NCBI RefSeq assembly: GCF_028735875.1
Contig: NZ_CP117834.1
Span: forward strand, 124,001-188,000
Direction: 5' to 3'
Length of the DNA: 64,000 bases
Source of the DNA: Shouchella hunanensis
GTDB taxonomy: Bacteria > Bacillota > Bacilli > Bacillales > Bacillaceae_D
The position numbers and the translations under genes are program-made. Shown piece by piece: positions 26,671 to 35,533 of the stretch. Under the pieces are notes generated by a model, which ran no database searches, was not told the origin of the DNA, and was given only the letters and a program-made list of their open reading frames with translations. Position 1 is the stretch's first letter, and each line of letters starts with the position of its first letter.

Positions 26671-26696
26671 TCAAAAAAGCTACCTTGTTAGGCAGC
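26671..26696 (-). terminator. Terminator upstream of the YitV-like gene
   Basis: On the minus strand AGGCTGCC-TAACAA-GGTAGCTTTTTT gives a stem with one G-T pair and a T-run. It ends the 86-residue gene. Confidence 0.72.
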
Positions 26697-26707
26697 CTTT
26701 ACATTCA

Positions 26708-26968
26708 TTATTGATATCGCTCATTGTAACGCTGAACGCTGTACAAAGAACCCTCATCCACCATTTTACTATCTTCTGAAAAAGGCCTTGGATTGCCTAA
26801 TTGGAACGCTTTGATTTTTTCTTCTTTTGTTTTACCTGTTACTTTGTTAAGAAAGTCTGTCCCTTTCTCTTTTAACTCAGCTCGTTTGTCACCATCCACT
26901 AAGTAAACGGTTAATGCTCCTGCCACAGCGGCTGATGCTACTGCAACAACAGTTTTTTTTGCGTCCAT
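26708..26968 (-). CDS. Small membrane-anchored protein, YtxH-like layout
   Basis: The 86-residue protein has a hydrophobic N-terminus rich in Ala and Val (residues 6-24, VVAVASAAVAGALTVYL) followed by a charged helix (KRAELKEKGTDFLNKVTG). That layout resembles small YtxH-type general-stress proteins, but I cannot assign a family. GAGGGG precedes the ATG, and it stands alone between a stem-loop at 27045-27080 and a terminator at 26671-26696. Confidence 0.65.
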   Translation of the reverse strand: MDAKKTVVAVASAAVAGALTVYLVDGDKRAELKEKGTDFLNKVTGKTKEEKIKAFQLGNPRPFSEDSKMVDEGSLYSVQRYNERYQ

Positions 26969-27044
26969 TATGAAAAACCCCTCTCTAACATAATCAGCTT
27001 TCGTCTCTTATAATATGTTCCCAAGTAGGGTGGTTCATAAACCT

Positions 27045-27080
27045 AATAAGGAACTCTTCCAACAGAGTCCCTTATTTTTT
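27045..27080. terminator. Stem-loop after the rhodanese gene, probable terminator
   Basis: AATAAGGAACTCT and AGAGTCCCTTATT form a 13-base stem with one mismatch. The T-run is better on the plus strand than on the minus strand, which the adjacent genes use, so function as a minus-strand terminator is only probable. Confidence 0.45.
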
Positions 27081-27082
27081 AC

Positions 27083-27460
27083 TTATTTTTCATAGAGTTC
27101 GGCAGATTCTTTTACAATCCATTCTTGACCGAATGTTTGCTCACCATCCCACTCTAACATGCCGCCTTCATAATTACGGACATTTAGAAACCCTTGTTCT
27201 TTCATATATTTAGCTGTATGTTGACTTCTTCTCCCACTACGACATACTAGGATATAACTTTTTGCCTCATCCATCTTTGGAAGCATTGTGGGCATCTCGT
27301 TCATCGGAATTAACGGAACACCTGGAATATGCCCGTCTTCGTATTCCGTCACTTCTCTTACATCAATGACGATCGGTTCCTGATTTGGTTGTTTGTTTGT
27401 TAATTCATCTTTTAATTCTGCTGTTGATAATTGGATAACACCATCTTCTACTTTACTCAT
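27083..27460 (-). CDS. Single-domain rhodanese
   Basis: The 125-residue protein is one rhodanese fold with VIDVREVTEYEDGHIPG and the active-site loop VCRSGRRSQHTAKYM carrying the persulfide cysteine. It probably carries sulfane sulfur in the cytoplasm; the partner is unknown. AATAGGAGGCTACG precedes the ATG. The 182-residue membrane gene lies 20 bases upstream in the same orientation. Confidence 0.9.
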   Translation of the reverse strand: MSKVEDGVIQLSTAELKDELTNKQPNQEPIVIDVREVTEYEDGHIPGVPLIPMNEMPTMLPKMDEAKSYILVCRSGRRSQHTAKYMKEQGFLNVRNYEGGMLEWDGEQTFGQEWIVKESAELYEK

Positions 27461-27480
27461 CGTAGCCTCCTATTTTTTTC

Positions 27481-28029
27481 TTATTCAATTGACATCTCAA
27501 TATGCGGGAATGACTCACGCACTTGCGTTAACGTCACTTCTTCTGCTTGTAACTGCTCGAAGGCAGATAACACAACACCATCAATATAGTCGGATACGTT
27601 AATCGTGCCGTCTGAGCGCACATAGGCTTCATCATTTTCAGCTATTTCATAAAGAGGCTGAAAAGATTGGATACGAAAACCGATTGTTCTTCCTTGTATG
27701 TCTCGCGTGTAGTCTCTAGTATCAATGGCATGTACGCGAAAAACCGAGGAAAGATGGATATAGCGCACTTGTTCACTTTCCACATGTTTTTCTTGATCAC
27801 TAGCAATTAATACATCCCCACCGTACGCAGCAGGTGTAAACACAGACATAATAAAATAAAGCGTTAAGGCCATTAGAAAGACTAGAAAAGAGCTTGTCCG
27901 TTCTCTTGCTTTTGTATACACACCTTTTTTCTGAATACTACGATGAACAATGACAAGCGTTACCGCAAGTAGAACAATGCTAATCCCAATAATGACAAAT
28001 TGAAACCATCCTTCTGATAAAATAACCAT
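27481..28029 (-). CDS. Hypothetical protein with two N-terminal membrane segments
   Basis: I do not recognise this 182-residue protein. Two hydrophobic segments (about residues 9-28 and 46-66) form a hairpin followed by an extracytoplasmic or cytoplasmic domain of about 110 residues with no cysteine and an acidic bias. No strong ribosome site precedes the ATG at 28029 (weak AGAGAG), so the start is uncertain. Confidence 0.65.
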   Translation of the reverse strand: MVILSEGWFQFVIIGISIVLLAVTLVIVHRSIQKKGVYTKARERTSSFLVFLMALTLYFIMSVFTPAAYGGDVLIASDQEKHVESEQVRYIHLSSVFRVHAIDTRDYTRDIQGRTIGFRIQSFQPLYEIAENDEAYVRSDGTINVSDYIDGVVLSAFEQLQAEEVTLTQVRESFPHIEMSIE

Positions 28030-28146
28030 TTAAAACGACTCTCTTTCTCGTACAATGATGTTGTTAAGTCATTTTTTATCGTACCATAAGAGCGGTCATT
28101 AACAAACGAAAAAGGATAGAAACTGTTAAATCTATTCATCTTGTCG

Positions 28147-29592
28147 TTACATAGGCATATTACCGCTATGCCTTTTAATTTCTGTACGTTTATGATGTAA
28201 ACAAGCAAAACGATTAATTAAATACATCCGTGTGTCTCGAGGGCGAATCACATCATCAATATAGCCTTGTTCTGCTGCTTCATAAGGAGAATCAGACCGA
28301 TTCGTTTTCGCTTCAGCCAAAATGGTTTTTGAGCTTTGATGACCCATTACCGCAATAGAAGCCTGTGGCCAAGCCGCGACAAAATCTGCTCCAATCCCTT
28401 TGCTATTTAACGCGACAAAGGCTCCTCCATACGCTTTTCGAAGAATCACAGTAATCTTTGGAACCGTTGCCTCTGCAAAGGCATAAATAAGCTTAGCACC
28501 GTGGCGCAACAACCCTTTACATTCTTGGTCCTTTCCGGGTATAAATCCACTAACGTCCTCTAAGACGAGAATAGGAATTGAAAAACAATGACAGAAACGA
28601 ACAAACCTTGCGCCTTTAACACTCGCATTAATATCTATGCATCCCGCTAAATGTACCGGATTATTCGCTACTACTCCAACTGTTTCACCATTCAAACGAA
28701 TAAAAGCGGTAACCATGTTTTTCGCATAGCCTTTTGAAAGTTCGAATAATTGCTGCTCGTCCGCTAAACAAGTAATGACGTCTTTTACATTGTAAACATC
28801 GCAGTCACTTTTCGGAAGGCAAGCCTCAATCTCTTGTAATTTGTCATCATGTCCAATTCTTGTATTCGTCTCTTGTAAATAGGATAAAAATGTGCGCACT
28901 TGGTCAAATGCTTCCTGTTCCGTTTCAGCAACAAAATGAGCTAGCCCGCTTTTTGTTCCGTGTACATCCGTACCACCTAACTCTTCACTCGTCATCGTTT
29001 CTCCACTTATTGCTTGCAACACCTTTGGTCCTGTAATAAACATTTGGCTTATTCGTTTTACCATAAAAATGACGTCGCTTAATGCTGGAGAGTATGCAGC
29101 ACCGCCTGCACATGGGCCAAGCATAATCGAAAGCTGAGGGACTTTTCCAGAATAGTGTACATTTCGCTTAAAAATCTCTCCATAACCATGAAGTGCTTCA
29201 ATGCCTTCTTGAATCCGTGCACCACCTGAATCGATTAAGCCAATGATTGGCATCTGTTTTTCGTATGCAAAATCCATTAATGAACAGATTTTCTTTGCAT
29301 GCATGGCGCCTAATGTCCCTCCAGCTATGGTGAAATCTTGGGCATATAAACAGACATGCTGACCATTGATTTTACCAATTCCGGTAATAACACCATCGCC
29401 AGGAAAACGTTCTTTGCCAGTAGCAAATCGGAAAAGTTCAGAGAAACTGTTTTTATCAAGAAGTTGATCAATTCGTTCCCGTGCTAACAACTTTCCACGT
29501 TGATATTGTGCTTGTTGTTTGTCCTTTCCACCACCAAGCCTGATCGTCTCCAAGCGCTCTTCAAACTCGGTTTGTTCATTTTGCAGGTCCAT
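28147..29592 (-). CDS. Acyl-CoA carboxylase carboxyltransferase (PccB/MmdA type)
   Basis: The 481-residue protein has the two crotonase-like halves of biotin-dependent carboxyltransferases: GGTLGAMHAKKI and LIDSGGARIQEGI in the first, GFIPGKDQECKGLLRHGAK and RKAYGGAFVAL in the second. It transfers carboxyl from biotin to an acyl-CoA such as propionyl- or methylmalonyl-CoA. No biotin carboxylase or biotin carrier gene is adjacent, so its partner lies elsewhere. ATG 29592 is preferred because AAAAAAGGGCGG lies at proper distance; upstream in-frame ATGs (29598, 29643) do not fit as well. Confidence 0.88.
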   Translation of the reverse strand: MDLQNEQTEFEERLETIRLGGGKDKQQAQYQRGKLLARERIDQLLDKNSFSELFRFATGKERFPGDGVITGIGKINGQHVCLYAQDFTIAGGTLGAMHAKKICSLMDFAYEKQMPIIGLIDSGGARIQEGIEALHGYGEIFKRNVHYSGKVPQLSIMLGPCAGGAAYSPALSDVIFMVKRISQMFITGPKVLQAISGETMTSEELGGTDVHGTKSGLAHFVAETEQEAFDQVRTFLSYLQETNTRIGHDDKLQEIEACLPKSDCDVYNVKDVITCLADEQQLFELSKGYAKNMVTAFIRLNGETVGVVANNPVHLAGCIDINASVKGARFVRFCHCFSIPILVLEDVSGFIPGKDQECKGLLRHGAKLIYAFAEATVPKITVILRKAYGGAFVALNSKGIGADFVAAWPQASIAVMGHQSSKTILAEAKTNRSDSPYEAAEQGYIDDVIRPRDTRMYLINRFACLHHKRTEIKRHSGNMPM

Positions 29593-29653
29593 TTCCATCC
29601 GCCCTTTTTTAGCATCTGGTTGTAATGTAACCAGAATGAACAAACCTATGCGT

Positions 29654-30496
29654 TTAGCCCTTCCGCAATACAGGTAGCGTCACACAACGAAAGGAACCAC
29701 CTGATTTAATAATTTCTGAAAAATCGATTTCAATAATGGTGTACCCTCTAGCTCGTAACGCTTCATTTGTTTTCTTGTTTTGTGGCAAGGCAATCACTCG
29801 TTTTTTTCCAATTGATAAAACATTGACACTCAGATAAAATTGCTCTTCTTTCGAAACCTCAATACAATCATACCGATCCGTTATCTTTTTTAAAAACGAC
29901 GGTTCAATGGCATCAGGGTAAAGTAACGCTTCATGATCAGATACTGGCTGAAACACGCAGTCAAGATGAAGAAATTTATGATCAAATGGAATCCATTCAA
30001 ATTGTTTTTCTTCGTGATTTGCTTTTAACGTGTCAATACTATTTTGCGACGTACGACCGCTCGCTCCTACAAAAACAACATCTTTTGTGACAATAACGTC
30101 ACCACCTTCAATCGTTCCTTCATGTAGTGAATAGAATGGGCGTCCAATAGATTGTAGAAAGGATTTTAATTTCTTTTCTTCCCCTTGCCTAACCGCACTT
30201 TCCATCCGACCGACGTAAAGTTTATTCCCAATTGTAAAACCACTATCACGCATAAAGATTTGTTCAGGAAATGCTTCATTCGGAGGCAATACTTTTACAT
30301 CAATTCCCTCTTCTCTCATCGTATCCACAAGTGTCTGATGCTGCTTGCAAGCGAGCGCTTGGTCAATATTTTCATTCATATACTTTCGCTGTGTTTCGTT
30401 AATCGGTTCTTTAATCGTCATAAATTCTGGCTCGCACACGAGAACTTCTTTTAATGGATCAAACTCAGTATTACAATACACTTTTTCATTTTCCAT
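29654..30496 (-). CDS. DDAH / amidinotransferase family guanidino-group enzyme
   Basis: The 280-residue protein has the pentein-fold pattern of dimethylarginine dimethylaminohydrolase: FMRDSGFTIG, EGGDVIVTKD, the histidine in HLDCVFQPV and the catalytic cysteine near the end in FRCVTLPV. Enzymes of this family hydrolyse or transfer guanidino groups of arginine derivatives to give citrulline-type products. It resembles B. subtilis YkgA in type. GGAGC precedes the ATG. Whether the substrate is methylarginine, arginine or another guanidine is not decidable here. Confidence 0.88.
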   Translation of the reverse strand: MENEKVYCNTEFDPLKEVLVCEPEFMTIKEPINETQRKYMNENIDQALACKQHQTLVDTMREEGIDVKVLPPNEAFPEQIFMRDSGFTIGNKLYVGRMESAVRQGEEKKLKSFLQSIGRPFYSLHEGTIEGGDVIVTKDVVFVGASGRTSQNSIDTLKANHEEKQFEWIPFDHKFLHLDCVFQPVSDHEALLYPDAIEPSFLKKITDRYDCIEVSKEEQFYLSVNVLSIGKKRVIALPQNKKTNEALRARGYTIIEIDFSEIIKSGGSFRCVTLPVLRKG

Positions 30497-30592
30497 AAGT
30501 GAAAAGCTCCTATCTTTTGATACAATCCTTTATTAAGATTTGCATAAGCCATTGAAAAAATCAATTTTTTCCATTATATTTTTATATATTCG

Positions 30593-30635
30593 TATACCTA
30601 CAACTAGGTGTATAATAAAGAAGGTAATCTTACCT
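30593..30635. repeat. Two adjacent palindromes between the DDAH and IDEAL genes
   Basis: TATACCTA-CAAC-TAGGTGTATA (30593-30614, two-base bulge) is followed by the near-perfect palindrome AGGTAATCTTACCT (30622-30635). A TATAAT (30611-30616) joins them. The surroundings are very AT-rich. They look like operator sites, but I know of no regulator for them. Confidence 0.5.
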
Positions 30636-30670
30636 AATTTATACAGTATATCCGATATTAAAATGAAAAG

Positions 30671-30699
30671 AATCAGACCAAATGTATTGGTCTGATTGT
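30671..30699 (-). terminator. Terminator after the IDEAL-domain gene
   Basis: AATCAGACCAA and TTGGTCTGATT form a perfect 11-base stem around five bases, followed by CTTTTCATTTT on the minus strand. Confidence 0.82.
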
Positions 30700-30995
30700 T
30701 AATGAAAAGTCAGAAATAAATTGTAGCCATTTTCTGAAATGGTTTTACCGTATTTATGACGCTCGATGTGAGAGGAGAGCTCTGAAGAAAGAATGTGGAA
30801 TTGTTCTTTATCACGGTTTTCCAAAGCAAGATCAATTTGTTTTCTTAAGTATTGTTCTTTAAAGTAGTAACTAGAATAAGCAAGAACAGCACGTGCATAA
30901 AGTGATTGAACCGTCAAATCAGTACGAACTTCTAAACTATTAATGATTTGCAACTGCTTTAGGACATTCTTATCAATGGCAAATGGCTCTTTCAT
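30699..30995 (-). CDS. Small IDEAL-domain protein
   Basis: The 98-residue protein ends in an IDEAL domain (YLRKQIDLALENRDKEQFHI, then LSSEL), a short helical motif found in Bacillales proteins such as YpiB and in competence-related regulators. The N-terminal 45 residues are helical and unassigned. The ATG follows GGAGGGAGAAT. It diverges from asnB with 155 bases between them. Confidence 0.82.
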   Translation of the reverse strand: MKEPFAIDKNVLKQLQIINSLEVRTDLTVQSLYARAVLAYSSYYFKEQYLRKQIDLALENRDKEQFHILSSELSSHIERHKYGKTISENGYNLFLTFH

Positions 30996-31027
30996 TATTC
31001 TCCCTCCATCTGTTATGATGATATCGT

Positions 31028-31056
31028 TTGATTTACGTATTATTTACCCTTAATAG
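31028..31056 (+). promoter_or_regulatory. Candidate asnB promoter
   Basis: TTGATT (31028-31033) and TAATAG (31051-31056) are 17 bases apart, about 95 bases before the asnB start. The leader between them and the start contains a short GGGC/GCCC hairpin followed by ATTTTTTATT (31074-31103). Confidence 0.5.
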
Positions 31057-31150
31057 TATGGTCATAAACCTTAGGGCTATGGATGTTCCGGCCCATTTTT
31101 TATTGATGATAGGAAAATTTATATCCAATTTATGCGGAGGTGCCTCACTA

Positions 31151-33034
31151 ATGTGTGGTTTTATAGGAGAACTGTTACACAAACATAATGAAACTAATCA
31201 TGCAAGCGACCAAACCTGGAATGAAGCCTTAGAAGTTATTCATCATCGTGGACCAGATCAAACTGGTGAATATAAAGATGGCTTTGTTCGCCTTGGCTTT
31301 AAACGTCTTAGCATTATTGACTTAGAGAATGGCTCTCAACCATTTTCTTACGAAGATGACCGCTACCAGATGGTCTTTAATGGTGAAATTTATAACTATA
31401 TTGAGCTTCGTGAAGCATTACAGGAACAAGGTGTTACCTTTCATACTCATTCCGACACAGAAGTGTTAATTGCTCTTTTTGCCCATGAAGGAAAAGACAT
31501 GATTAAAAAATTGCGCGGTATGTTCGCGTTTGCGATTTGGGACACTGAAGAAAAAACGCTTTTCTGTGGTCGTGATCGATTTGGTATTAAGCCATTTTAC
31601 TATATGCGTGATAATGGTCGAATTCACTTTGGCTCAGAGCAAAAATCATTGATGCCATACATTCAAGAAATTGAAGTGAATACGGAATCGTTGCAACACT
31701 ATGCTACTTTTCAATATGTACCAGAGCCAAATACATTAACAACAACGGTTGAGAAATTGTTGCCTGGACATTGTTTAACCATCGATCAGAATTTATCAAT
31801 TGAAGTAACAAGCTACAGTGATCGCTCTTTTTATCAACAATCTCGCAACCAGTCTCTTGAATCATTAGTGACAGAAACAAAAGAAGTACTAATAAATTCT
31901 GTCGAAAAACATATGCGCTCGGATGTACCAGTCGGTTCGTTTCTTTCTAGTGGCATTGACTCTACAGCGATCGTTGCGATGGCAAAAGAGCAGCACCCTG
32001 ACTTATTAACATTCACAGTTGGTTTTGAAACACAAGGCTATAGTGAAATTGATATTGCTCAAGACTCCGCTGACAAATTAGGTGTCCGCAATATTTCTAA
32101 GATTATTACACCCGAAGAATTTTTACATGAACTTCCGAAGATCATGTGGCACATGGACGAGCCAGTTGCTGATCCAGCAGCAGTCCCTCTCTATTTTGTG
32201 GCAAAAGAAGCAAGTAAACATGTAAAAGTAGTTTTATCCGGTGAAGGGGCAGATGAGCTATTTGGTGGCTACCGAATTTATCGTGAGCCTTTAGACTTAA
32301 AATTCTTTGATAAAGTTCCTAAGAGCCTTCACCCTGCATTAAATCGTCTTGCACACCGTCTGCCATCTGCTGTTAAAGGACGAGGATTCTTGTTAAGAGG
32401 AACAACGCCGATAGAAGAGCGTTATGTCGGAAATGCCTTTATCTTTAATGAAGAGGAAAAAAGAGAGTTATTTCACTCTTACAATTCATCTCATCCTTAC
32501 ACAAATGTTACACGCCCACTTTATGATGCTGTGCGTGACTATGATGATTCTACGAAAATGCAGTACGTTGATATGCATACATGGCTTGCAAGCGACATAC
32601 TTGTTAAAGCAGACCGTATGACAATGGCTCATTCTCTCGAATTACGCGTACCATTTCTTGATAAAGAAGTGTTTGAATTTGCGCGTGCACTTCAAACCGA
32701 CTTTAAGCTTGCCAATAAAACGACAAAATTTGTTTTGCGCGAAGCTATGAAGGAAATTGTTCCTGAGTCCATTGTATCTCGAAAAAAATTAGGCTTCCCA
32801 GTTCCAATTCGTGTTTGGTTAAAAGACGAGCTGTACAGTTGGGCTGAGCAAACGATAAAAACGAGCGGAGCTGACGAATACTTTAATAAAGACTATTTGC
32901 TAAGAATGCTTGAAGACCATCGTCAAGGAAAAGCAGACTACAGTCGAAAGCTATGGACAGTGCTTTGCTACATGATGTGGCATGACTTACATCTTGCGCC
33001 AACGAATGAGACGGCAATTAAAAACGTTATGTAG
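31151..33034 (+). CDS. Glutamine-hydrolysing asparagine synthase (AsnB/AsnO type)
   Basis: The 627-residue enzyme makes asparagine from aspartate, glutamine and ATP. The ATG at 31151 is the right start because the next residue must be the nucleophile cysteine (MCGFIGEL). GGAGGTG lies nine bases upstream, and an upstream in-frame extension would bury the cysteine. The glutaminase domain covers about residues 1-200 (RGPDQTGEY, NGEIYNY), and the synthase domain has the PP-loop FLSSGIDST near residue 265 and SGEGADELFGGY. Bacillus has three paralogues; position next to YisL and Yit-type genes suggests the AsnO (YisO) one. Confidence 0.92.
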   Translation: MCGFIGELLHKHNETNHASDQTWNEALEVIHHRGPDQTGEYKDGFVRLGFKRLSIIDLENGSQPFSYEDDRYQMVFNGEIYNYIELREALQEQGVTFHTHSDTEVLIALFAHEGKDMIKKLRGMFAFAIWDTEEKTLFCGRDRFGIKPFYYMRDNGRIHFGSEQKSLMPYIQEIEVNTESLQHYATFQYVPEPNTLTTTVEKLLPGHCLTIDQNLSIEVTSYSDRSFYQQSRNQSLESLVTETKEVLINSVEKHMRSDVPVGSFLSSGIDSTAIVAMAKEQHPDLLTFTVGFETQGYSEIDIAQDSADKLGVRNISKIITPEEFLHELPKIMWHMDEPVADPAAVPLYFVAKEASKHVKVVLSGEGADELFGGYRIYREPLDLKFFDKVPKSLHPALNRLAHRLPSAVKGRGFLLRGTTPIEERYVGNAFIFNEEEKRELFHSYNSSHPYTNVTRPLYDAVRDYDDSTKMQYVDMHTWLASDILVKADRMTMAHSLELRVPFLDKEVFEFARALQTDFKLANKTTKFVLREAMKEIVPESIVSRKKLGFPVPIRVWLKDELYSWAEQTIKTSGADEYFNKDYLLRMLEDHRQGKADYSRKLWTVLCYMMWHDLHLAPTNETAIKNVM

Positions 33035-33055
33035 TAAAAACTTGCTTACAGCAAA

Positions 33056-33092
33056 AAACAGCTCATGGAAAGAGTTCCATGAGCTGTTTTGT
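33056..33092. terminator. Bidirectional terminator between asnB and cheW
   Basis: AACAGCTCATGGAA and TTCCATGAGCTGTT form a perfect 14-base stem with a four-base loop, then TTGTTT on the plus strand. Confidence 0.92.
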
Positions 33093-33099
33093 TTATCGT

Positions 33100-33546
33100 T
33101 TAGGAGGCTAGACATTCTGTTTCCAAAAACGCTAGAAAAGCTTGTAAATCGATAATCGTTACAAAACGATCGCCCATTTGCACGAGCTGCTTTGAAAACG
33201 AACGATCCATACTTTGTTCCTGTAGATCTTGAAAAGCCCCTTCTTCTACTTGAACAATATCGCTTGCTTCTTCCACCAATAGGGCTACGTTTTTATCTTC
33301 CCATTTACACACAAGTAATCGTGTATGTATAGTACCTTCTGTCTTTTCCTGCTCGAATACGTTCTTCATATCGACTACTGCAATAAGTTCGCCTCTTACA
33401 AGTATGACTCCTTCAATAACCGTCGGCGTATTTGGAACAGTCGCGATGGTTTTGAGCCTTTCAATGGATAGGAGCTGGCTAAGTGGTAGCCCGTATTGCT
33501 GCTGTCCACTAGTAAAAACAATGATTTTCTCTAGATTATTGCTCAT
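33100..33546 (-). CDS. CheW chemotaxis coupling protein
   Basis: CheW links CheA kinase to chemoreceptors at the cell poles. The 148-residue single CheW domain has typical beta-barrel motifs (IIVFTSGQQQYGLPLSQLLS, GVILVRGELIAVVDM). The start overlaps the end of cheA by 11 bases, so the two are coupled. No receptor or response regulator gene is adjacent. Confidence 0.9.
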   Translation of the reverse strand: MSNNLEKIIVFTSGQQQYGLPLSQLLSIERLKTIATVPNTPTVIEGVILVRGELIAVVDMKNVFEQEKTEGTIHTRLLVCKWEDKNVALLVEEASDIVQVEEGAFQDLQEQSMDRSFSKQLVQMGDRFVTIIDLQAFLAFLETECLAS

Positions 33547-35482
33547 GATAAGCCCTCCATTGATTCGTGAAAAATAAAGAAGTGTCTACAACCATAGCAA
33601 TATTTCCATCGCCAAGAATCGTTGCCCCTAATAATCCTTTTGTTGTCTTCAATAAATGACCGAGAGTTTTAAGGACAATTTCACTATGACCAATAAAATC
33701 GTCTACACGAAGAGCGACGAGCTTGTCTTTTTGATATAAAACCACAACGGACCATTCCTCTTCCTCTAAAGGATCTTGTGCACCAACAAATGCTTGAAGA
33801 GAATAAAGCGGAATAAACTGTCCTCGAACGTGTATCATGGCTTGATCTTGCGAATACTGAATCGCCTCTTGTCTGACTGTTGCTGTTTCCAAAACAGCTG
33901 ATACTGGAATAGCATATGGCCGGTTGTCTACTTGAACGAGTAAGGCTTCCATAATCGACACAGTAAGAGGTAAGGAAATCGAAAAAGTAGATCCTTTCCC
34001 TGCTGTTGAATAAACATCAATGGTACCGCCGATTTTTCCTAAATTTGTTTTTACAACGTCCAAGCCAACGCCTCGACCTGACAAGTCAGTCACTGCTTCG
34101 GCCGTACTAAATCCTGATTGAAACAGTAATTGATAAATGTCTTCATCCGCTCGCTGCATAGCTTCTTCTTCAGAAAGGAGATTTAACTTAAGAGCTTTTT
34201 GCAATACTTTCTCGCGGTTTATACCGCCTCCATCATCTTCAATCTCAATCGCTACTCGACTACCCTTGTAAAATGCCCTTAACGTTATCGTACCTTTTTC
34301 CTTTTTTTGTTGTGCTAAGCGCTGTTCTTTTTGTTCAATTCCATGGTCAATGGAGTTTCGTAACAAATGCAAGAGCGGGTCGCTTAATTCATCAATTAAC
34401 GCTTTATCAATTTCTGTTTCTCCACCCTCAATAACAAAATCGATGTCTTTCTTTACCTCTTTAGCGATTTTGCGGACCATTTTTGGAAACCGCGAAAAAA
34501 TCGTGTCGAGTGACATCATTCGAATGGATAACATAACCGATTGAAGGTGGCTTATGCTTCGATTAATTTTTTCAGTTGTTGTCGTCAAGTCTACATCGTC
34601 CACTTTTTTGGATAACTCTTCTAAACGGCTCTTTTCGACAACAAGCTCCTCAAATAAATACATAAGCTCATCAAGCTTACCTAACTGAACACGGATTGAT
34701 TTTTGCGTTTTTTCTTCTCTGGCTTCTTGCTTACGTTGCTCAGGAACGGCTGTGGGTGTCTGTTGCTGTATCGTAAAATCTTTAACGTCTACATGAGTGA
34801 TTTCTGTTAGCGATCCAACCGATTGAACAATTTCATTAGTTTCTACACCTGTAGCTGCAACTACTTGAAAGGTCTTTTCAAATAATCCTTCTTCAAGCGC
34901 CTCTGTGTAAGGGTTTGTGTACAGAATTTCACCTAGCTTACTGATTTCACTGATGACCATGTATGCACGCACACCTTTTAGCATCGCTTGTTCATCAACA
35001 CTAACGGTAATCGTCTTAACCGAGATCCCTTCTTGAACGGCCTGTTCAATAATACGCAACGTATGTTCATCCATCTCTTGACTCGTAGATGTTTGTTGAC
35101 CTGAACCTTGGTTAATCGCATCTAATTGCTGTTTAAGCTCTGGTGTGTGTGAGAGCTCGATACCTTGTTCGGCAACAGATTCAATTGAGCTATCTAAAAA
35201 ATCAACGATGGCGTAAAAAAAATCGACATAGTGATCAGTTAAGCGTACTTTTTCCGATCGTAAATCATCAAGAACATTCTCAAATTGATGGGTGAGCTCT
35301 GCCATAACGGTAAAGTTCATCGAAGCAGCCATCCCTTTTATTGTGTGTGCTGATCGGAAAATATCATCAAGGGTTTTCCCTTGATGTTCTTCTTGTGCTA
35401 ATTTTGGTAAATGCTCATTTATAAGTGAAAGGTGTTCAAGACTTTCATCAATAAACATGGACACATAACGGTTTTGACTCAA
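33536..35482 (-). CDS. CheA chemotaxis histidine kinase
   Basis: The 648-residue kinase has all CheA modules: an HPt domain with the phosphoryl-accepting histidine in SAHTIKGMA (about residue 46), a CheY/CheB-binding region (about 140-240), a dimerisation helix pair, the ATPase with LLRNSIDHGIE, EDDGGGI and GRGVGLDVVK, and a C-terminal CheW-like domain. TTG at 35482 is preferred as the start because GGTGGAG ends six bases before it. CheA outside a che/fla operon, paired only with CheW, suggests either relocation of the main set or a dedicated second set. Confidence 0.92.
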   Translation of the reverse strand: MSQNRYVSMFIDESLEHLSLINEHLPKLAQEEHQGKTLDDIFRSAHTIKGMAASMNFTVMAELTHQFENVLDDLRSEKVRLTDHYVDFFYAIVDFLDSSIESVAEQGIELSHTPELKQQLDAINQGSGQQTSTSQEMDEHTLRIIEQAVQEGISVKTITVSVDEQAMLKGVRAYMVISEISKLGEILYTNPYTEALEEGLFEKTFQVVAATGVETNEIVQSVGSLTEITHVDVKDFTIQQQTPTAVPEQRKQEAREEKTQKSIRVQLGKLDELMYLFEELVVEKSRLEELSKKVDDVDLTTTTEKINRSISHLQSVMLSIRMMSLDTIFSRFPKMVRKIAKEVKKDIDFVIEGGETEIDKALIDELSDPLLHLLRNSIDHGIEQKEQRLAQQKKEKGTITLRAFYKGSRVAIEIEDDGGGINREKVLQKALKLNLLSEEEAMQRADEDIYQLLFQSGFSTAEAVTDLSGRGVGLDVVKTNLGKIGGTIDVYSTAGKGSTFSISLPLTVSIMEALLVQVDNRPYAIPVSAVLETATVRQEAIQYSQDQAMIHVRGQFIPLYSLQAFVGAQDPLEEEEWSVVVLYQKDKLVALRVDDFIGHSEIVLKTLGHLLKTTKGLLGATILGDGNIAMVVDTSLFFTNQWRAYHEQ

Positions 35483-35497
35483 TGGATTCTCCACCTT

Positions 35498-35529
35498 AAA
35501 AAAAGAATACGAGGAGATTTACCCTCGTA
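35498..35529 (-). terminator. Terminator directly upstream of cheA
   Basis: On the minus strand TACGAGG-GTAAATCT-CCTCGTA is followed by TTCTTTTTTT, ending 16 bases before the cheA start. It probably stops read-through from the YisL gene. A sigma-D-like promoter would start transcription inside its first arm. Confidence 0.82.
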
Positions 35530-35533
35530 CTCT

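Noticed and set aside
27960-28208. 82-codon minus-strand frame across the gap before the 182-residue membrane gene
   Set aside because: It overlaps the better supported gene ends in another frame and has no ribosome site.
29615-29635. Inverted repeat TCTGGTT/AACCAGA between the DDAH and carboxyltransferase genes
   Set aside because: On the transcribed strand it is followed by an A-run, not T, so it is not an intrinsic terminator. It may be a chance or mRNA-stabilising stem.
30996-31150. Possible T-box or riboswitch ahead of asnB
   Set aside because: No T-box sequence (AGGGTGGNACCGCG type) or other conserved aptamer is visible; only a short hairpin with ATTTTTT.
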